Origin: Odobenus rosmarus divergens
Lineage: Eukaryota > Chordata > Mammalia > Carnivora > Odobenidae
DNA length: 64,000 nucleotides
Assembly: GCF_000321225.1 (NCBI RefSeq)
Contig: NW_004450460.1
Coordinates: 2,112,222 to 2,176,221 of the forward strand
Direction: 5' to 3'
The translations under genes were made by a program, and so were the position numbers. Positions 60,000-64,000 of this stretch are shown here, piece after piece. The stretch's first letter is position 1; each line of letters begins with the position of its first letter. The notes below the pieces were generated by a model. The model made no database searches, was not told where the DNA came from, and saw only the letters and a program-made list of their open reading frames with translations.

Positions 60000-62900
60000 G
60001 TGATTTAGAAATACCAAGGTAAAGCCAAGAGACAGCTGAGAGGGTTGAGGAGTTGCCTCTGGGGATGGAGGAGATAGCACCCACAGGAGCTCTTCAAGTG
60101 GGTTTGCTGCCTGGTGGTGAGAAAACTCTTTAACGGAGGGAGTGATGGTGCAGGAGAATGGGAGGTCTGACAATGCCGTGGTGAGGAGGAGGAGGAGGAG
60201 GAGGAGATGGTCAGCAGAGGAGCAGGGGCTTCGAGGGGGAACGGGGAGGGTGTGTTGCCAGGTTTGGGAATAGCAGAAGAATGGGTAAGGAGGCAGGCAC
60301 TTCTCGCTGCATGTGCAGAATTGGAGCTGACAGGTCCCTGGGACCAGAGCCGGAGGGCTGGGACTGTGTGAGAGGGGCCAGCAGTGAGAGAGGAAGGCTC
60401 ACTAGTGGGCACCCACTCCCCACCTTTAACTCAGGTTGACAGAAGGATAGGGGCTCCTGCCCAGATGGGCCTCCCAGAGCTGTGATCCAGGCGGTATCAA
60501 GGATGGTCTCCAAGGCCCCTGGATCTAGGCACAAGTGGGGAACCTGCAGGCTGTGACCGTAGGTGACCTGGGTCTTGCTGGAGGCCAGCAGACTACACCC
60601 GCTCTGGTCCCTGAGGGTCCCCCCCACACCCAGGCCCGGTGTCCCGAGGAGCTCTTCCTCCCAGCCCCAAGAGCAGGAAGGGTGGGCTGGGAGCCACAGG
60701 ATGGGGCCTGAATCTCTCATCAGCCCTCAGGTCAGCCTGGGCCAGATGGGCCCCCAGCCAGCCCCCAGCCTCCTTCCTGGGTGGAGGCTTCCCCACACTT
60801 CCACTCACCTTCCGAGCATTATGGGCTTTCCTGGGAGCCCCCACCACTCAGCGGCTCTCGGGTCTCTGACCTCCTGAGGACACCCCACGTCCATCACCAC
60901 TGGTGCCCTGGCCAGGGTCAGAGTTGGGCTTCCTAAGGTCACAGCTTTGGTGTGGAGGCTGGACTGAGGAGGGGACAAGAGTGCAGGGGAGTGGCAGTAA
61001 GGGGCGATGCTGTACCCTGCACAGGAGCTGCAGGTGGCCTGGTCAAGTGTCCATAAGGGTGAGGTGACGCCATGCTGAGGAGCATCATTCTTTGCTTTTC
61101 CATTTTGACTGGTCCCCATGCAAACTCCTCCTGTCTGTGGTGGGTAGGTGCTCCTAGGTAGTACGGGACTGCCTGCCGGGGGGGGATGAGACCACCCACA
61201 GCTCTCCCAGAGTCAGGAGGCTGGCAGAATGGCTGCTGGGCCTTTGTGATTAGGGGAAGCTCTGGGTCGAGGGTTCATATGACCCTCCACAGCACCACAG
61301 GAGTCCCCCAGGATCTGGCCACGTAGAAAGGCAGAGGACCTGACCCCTCCTTATTTCCCCAAATGGTGGGAGGTCTATGGGCTTCTGGAGAAGCCAGCAT
61401 ATTAGAGGCCCAAAAGTCACAGAACAGGGCCCATGCCCTGCAGTGCCCACCACTCAGGGGCTAGTGTGGGCCCTAGAACCCCAGGGAACCAGGCTAAGGG
61501 AGGCCCGTATGTCCAGAGACTGTCTCTCTTGGCCTAGGTGGCCTTTGCTGCAGCCCTCCTATCCTCCACCCAAGGTGCATGAGGATGGGGGAGGCAGAGG
61601 CTGAGCCAGGCCCCCCACCTGCCCACAGACCCCAGCCCCACCTCTTAGGACACAGCCCCAAGCAGGACCCTGGAACTCTGGGGCTTTGTGCCCTCCCCCA
61701 GCACCTCTCTGAAGACCACCTTGATCAGTGGGTCACCTGAGCACGGCCACCTCGTTCTGGGTCTGCCCTGGGCCCCTGCCCGCCTGGCCCTGCACTGTAT
61801 TGTTGACCAGTGGCTGTGAACGTAAACTACTGTCCCCGTGACCGGGGAAAGGCTGCCGTGCAGGGGGTCAGAGCCTGGCGCAGGTCATGGGGCGGGCAGA
61901 CCTGACCCTCCATCGCCTCTTGGAGCATCCCTTCACATTCCTGTCTTACAGAGTCCGCAGCACAAGCTGGCATAGGTGACCAAGGGCCACATCCCACGTC
62001 TGCACGGGGCCAGGCCTGGACCGTTGACGGGGCAGTCGGCTGTGCCCCACCACAGAACAGGGGAGCCCATGTGACCTCCAAGCGGGGGCCCCAGGGCGGG
62101 ACTGCAGGCAGCAGTGGGGAAGGTGGGCCAGGGAGCAGGGACGGAAGGGAGGGCTGGGAATGTCCGCCTGCCTGGGAAGGAGGGGTTCTGGGAGCAGAGA
62201 GGGAGCAGGACCTGCCAAATATGTCCAGATGGGGCTGGAGCACTCGGGGCCTGGCCTGGAGCCCCAGCGACTTCCTGCCCGCCCACCCTGCTCCCCCACC
62301 TCCTCACCCACGTCCCAGACGGTCGGTCTCAGGGTGGGGGCAGGGCGCAGCAGCACCCCCACCTAGCCACAGGGTGTGTGCCCAGGGCCTGGGCACCTGG
62401 GCTGGGCTGGGGGTGGACAGAGGCTTGGGTCCACCCCCACACATGACACGGAGCACCTACCATGTCTGGCTGAGGCAGGTGACCACCCAGGCCCCCCTAG
62501 ACCTGCACCTCCCCGTGAGCTGGGTCCTGGGGAGGTGCCCAGACCCAGCGATGTGGGAACCAGCCCAGGCCCAGCCATGAAGGGTGAGGGAATTGAAGGG
62601 GGTAGGTGGGCAGAGCACGGGCAAGGTAGAAGGTGGGGTGCTGGGCATGGCGCTGAGATGCCACGGAGGGGGCCCTGGAGGGTCCCTCGTGGTTCTCAAT
62701 AGCTGGAGAAACAGCTAGAGATGTGGGAGGCCTCACAGAGCCTCTCATGCACTCCCGCCCCAGCCCAAGCCTCCGGGAGGCCCTCTCCCCACTCTGCTGG
62801 GGCTGCCGCTTCTCAGAGGGATCTGGCCGGGGCGGCAGCTGCACCAACACCCAGAGCGTGGATGTGGGGCTTGCCTCTGAGATGCCGAGGCCCCTGCCCC

Positions 62901-63385
62901 AGGGAGCCAGCACCCGGCAGAGGGAGGACAGGCTGGGGGGCGTCTGGCTCAGGGCTCTGGGCCTCACAAGTCAGGAGGGAACAGGCTGGGGAGGGCGCGG
63001 TCATTTCCACGAGGTGCGGAAGGCACACCCAAGCCCCCAGCCGGGCCTCAAATTCCAGGCAGGACACTGGGCTTGAGCCTATAGGGGAGGAGACCCCCGT
63101 GACTTCCCTAGGAAGGCAGGTTCCGGGAGGGGGCGCAGCCCTGCCATCGGGCACGTCCCACGTCTCCCTCCCCACAAGACTCTTCCAGGTGCCAGGAAAG
63201 GGGCCGGATTCCAGATTCCAGGCCTGGCCACCCAGCCCCCATCTGGGACCCCAGCCCAGAGCCCTGGGGCCCCAGCCTCCAACCTGGTTCCAGCCTCAGG
63301 GGAGACTGATTCAAGGAATCCTGTCCTAGGAGCGTGAGCAGGAAGTGGGGGTGGGGGGAGCGGCCCTGTGCTGGGTCCCAGCCCA
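60000..63385. other. GC-rich intron, no gene recognised
   Basis: Contains a short (GAG)n run (about 60183-60206) and a CTCF-like motif at 63123. Open frames without recognisable domains. Confidence 0.55.
63123..63138 (+). promoter_or_regulatory. CTCF-like motif
   Basis: CCGGGAGGGGGCGCAG is close to the CTCF core consensus in the forward direction. Single motif match only. Confidence 0.35.
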
Positions 63386-63427
63386 GGGGCCCGGGGGCCG
63401 GGGGGCCGGGGGCCGGGGGGCCGGGGG
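63386..63427. repeat. GGGGGCC-type short tandem repeat, G-quadruplex prone
   Basis: Five consecutive runs of five or six G separated by CC in about 45 bp. Satisfies the usual G-quadruplex pattern on the + strand. Confidence 0.9.
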
Positions 63428-63799
63428 CTGCCTGCCCGTCTAGGTCAGCCGCAGCTGCAGCCCTGCTGAGTCATGGGACTGCTGTCTCCAGGCCAGGACC
63501 AAGGCGGGAAAAGCAGTGAGGCCGGACGCCCCGGCCCCTAGAGGGCAGGCAGGGCCCCCCAGGGACTGAGGGCGGCCAGTCTGTACCTCAGCTCTTCCAG
63601 CACCCCCATCCCTGAATTCTCAGCTCCCCCAGCGCCCCCACCCAGCGCAGCCCTCAGCCCCACTCTGGTGGAAGCCTGTGAGTGTGCACACAGACACACA
63701 TGTGCCTGCACGCTCGTGCAGCCCAAGGCCCTCAGCCCCTCTGCTGGTCGCCCCCTCCCTAGAGCTGTTGTGAAGAGTTCCGGCGTCCGGGGCTGGTTA

Positions 63800-64000
63800 T
63801 TCACTCATTCTGCACATCTTCCCTGAGGACCTACTATGTGCCGGGCCCTGGGCTAGCAGCTGCCAGCAACGGGGCAGGAGCTCCCCCCTCAAGGAGCTGA
63901 CTGTCTGCAGTGGACAGAGACAGAAAAGGAGACAAGTCAGCGAAACAGGAGTGCCAAGGACAGGGCAGCAGATAGGTCGTGGATATGCCAGGGCGGGCCC
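63800..64000 (+). repeat. L2 LINE fragment, running off the window
   Basis: TTATTCACTCATTCTGCACA, GAGGACCTACTATGTGCCGG, GCCCTGGGCTAGCAGCTGCC, CCCTCAAGGAGCTGACTGTC and GGACAGAGACAGAAAAGGAG follow L2 in order. Confidence 0.85.

Overview
This is mammalian genomic DNA from a carnivore. It is GC-rich and intron-dominated. The lineage call rests on full-length tRNA-Lys-derived CanSINEs (at about 13.6, 17.8 and 52.0 kb), which restrict it to Carnivora; their sequence looks like the caniform type found in bears, seals and mustelids rather than the usual canid type. Old mammalian repeats (L1, L2, MIR, MaLR LTRs, Tigger and hAT elements) fill in the rest. I see no prokaryotic, phage or CRISPR content.

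The only protein-coding gene I can support is KCNQ1 (Kv7.1/KvLQT1, the cardiac and epithelial voltage-gated K+ channel), on the + strand. Four consecutive small exons are present: 493-568 (76 bp), 5353-5447 (95 bp), 6315-6361 (47 bp) and 7548-7609 (62 bp). In the human 16-exon numbering they are exons 12 to 15. They encode residues about 505-598: the second half of calmodulin-binding helix B, helix C, and the start of helix D, the C-terminal tetramerisation coiled coil. All have canonical AG/GT borders and compatible phases, and their translation agrees with my memory of the human protein. I did not find the last exon (human exon 16, beginning VTQLDQRL), so 7610-64000 is read as part of a very long last intron of at least 56.4 kb.

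Layout: 1-7.6 kb, exons 12-15 with GC-rich introns and a deleted Tigger1 DNA transposon just before exon 15. 7.6-12 kb, mostly unique GC-rich sequence with motif-dense spots (GATA/MEF2/RFX at 8.34-8.46 kb). 12-18 kb, AT-rich antisense L1 carrying a SINE nested in a SINE. 18.9-19.6 kb, two hAT-type elements. 19.85-21.8 kb, a CpG island broken by an 845-bp assembly gap. 22-38.5 kb, mostly unique GC-rich sequence with AT-rich islands that look like conserved enhancers (23.7-24.2, 24.56-24.72, 28.9-29.24, 36.56-37.05 kb), an MLT1-type LTR and a complete hAT element with target duplication. 38.8-40.9 kb, a large GGAT-type array and old LINE sequence. 41-51.6 kb, GC-rich, with a second GGAT-type array. 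51.6-60 kb, L1, CanSINE, MLT1 LTR, L2 and GATA-repeat sequence. 60-64 kb, GC-rich with a G-run repeat and a CTCF-like motif.

Context from established knowledge: in human and mouse KCNQ1 lies in an imprinted domain. The KvDMR/KCNQ1OT1 promoter lies upstream of exon 12, so it is outside this window, and CDKN1C lies beyond the last exon. The long last intron therefore lies between the imprinting centre and CDKN1C and is a plausible place for enhancers or boundary elements. That is inference; no regulatory function is demonstrated by the sequence alone. Repeat-family names come from recognising consensus sequences by eye and should be confirmed with RepeatMasker.
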